Part shown: positions 63,674-64,000 of the stretch, piece after piece
How positions within the stretch are numbered: the first letter of the stretch is position 1
How the letters are laid out: every line of letters begins with the position of its first letter
From: Clostridia bacterium
Lineage (GTDB): Bacteria > Bacillota > Clostridia > Christensenellales > Aristaeellaceae
Length of the DNA stretch: 64,000 bases
Direction: 5' to 3'
NCBI GenBank assembly: GCA_017524725.1
Contig: JAFXUZ010000100.1
Location: 1 to 64,000 of the forward strand
Notes under the pieces: generated by a model
Databases searched by the model: none
What the model was told of the DNA's origin: nothing
The model's input: the letters and a program-made list of their open reading frames with translations, nothing else
Made by a program: the position numbers and the translations under genes

Positions 63674-64000
63674 TCAGCGGAAGAGCGTGATATTTCTGAA
63701 CAAGGATACCAGGGTATTGGCAACGGTGGACATCATCTTGATGAAGATATCCAGCGCTACACCGACCACGTCCTTGCGGGTATCGCCGACAGTATCGCCG
63801 GTGACCGCGGCTTTGTGGGCAGGGCTTCCCTTGCCGTGTCCGGGCAGTGAACCGCTCTCGATGTACTTCTTCGCGTTGTCGAAAGCGCCGCCGGAGTTGC
63901 CCATGAACAAGGCTCTGGGGATGGCAACGACAGTCGCGCCGATCAGCAGGCCGCCGACGAATTCAACACCAAAGAGGAAACCGCCGATGATGGGAATGAC
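63674..64000 (-). CDS. hppA: Membrane-bound pyrophosphatase HppA, C-terminal part (cut by window edge)
   Basis: The C-terminal ~108 residues of a membrane-embedded pyrophosphatase that couples pyrophosphate hydrolysis to Na+ or H+ export. [35 protein letters not shown] and the following KMMSTVAN segment are family hallmarks; upstream codons continue in frame ([17 protein letters not shown]) to the end of the window. [10 protein letters not shown] and the NAKKYIE Lys-bearing segment are part of the pyrophosphate site. The Na+ or H+ specificity and K+ dependence are set by residues outside the window or not readable here. Confidence 0.95.
   Translation of the reverse strand, partial: VIPIIGGFLFGVEFVGGLLIGATVVAIPRALFMGNSGGAFDNAKKYIESGSLPGHGKGSPAHKAAVTGDTVGDTRKDVVGVALDIFIKMMSTVANTLVSLFRNITLFR

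Overview
The window looks like chromosomal DNA of a Gram-positive anaerobe of the Clostridia (Bacillota), probably a gut or rumen commensal. Supporting signs are a perfect CIRCE element before groES-groEL, a T-box leader before proS, short strong Shine-Dalgarno sites, consensus sigma-A promoters, a membrane pyrophosphatase, and a secreted SH3/peptidoglycan-binding protein with Thr/Pro linkers. A Christensenellales-like relative would fit, but the sequence alone does not fix the rank. I saw no mobile element, phage, CRISPR array, rRNA or tRNA.

Layout. 0.2-5.8 kb: an operon-like run of a PglF/CapD-type sugar epimerase, ThrH-like HAD phosphatase, glycogen synthase with an added SCP2-like domain, and an N-acetylhexosamine-kinase-like enzyme. 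6.2 kb: a small, probably abundant secreted protein behind a structured leader. 6.8-16.2 kb: a glycan locus with a GH38 alpha-mannosidase and NifU-like gene on one strand, and a divergent sugar ABC transporter (binding protein, two permeases, no ATPase) plus an unknown 816-residue enzyme-like protein. 16.5-25.4 kb: a complete peptide ABC transporter and three small membrane proteins. 25.7-36.0 kb: a second, structurally unusual peptide ABC transporter. 36.1-43.6 kb: Bax-inhibitor-1 protein, SPFH/zinc-ribbon protein, a degenerate YesN-like protein, SDR, rRNA methyltransferase, Mrp ATPase and a cytoplasmic 5'-nucleotidase-like enzyme. 43.5-57.7 kb: housekeeping genes (mutY, groES-groEL, XRE regulator, KDG kinase, alanine dehydrogenase, TPR protein, glnS-gltX, DegV, tdk, proS). 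58.1-61.5 kb: the giant cell-wall protein. 61.7-64.0 kb: EEP phosphatase, hemolysin-III-type protein and the 3' end of hppA, cut by the window edge.

The strongest candidate for an undescribed system is the second peptide transporter (25.7-35.6 kb). Its OppC-type permease has a ~215-residue extracytoplasmic insert. One ATPase carries a ~370-residue insert between Q-loop and signature. The other ATPase begins with a membrane-anchored ~320-residue extracytoplasmic domain and has a ~125-residue charged helical insert. Both have lost the C-terminal iron-sulfur cysteines that both ATPases of the neighbouring first transporter keep. The first transporter's OppC-type permease also has an extracytoplasmic insert, built from three ~64-residue repeats.
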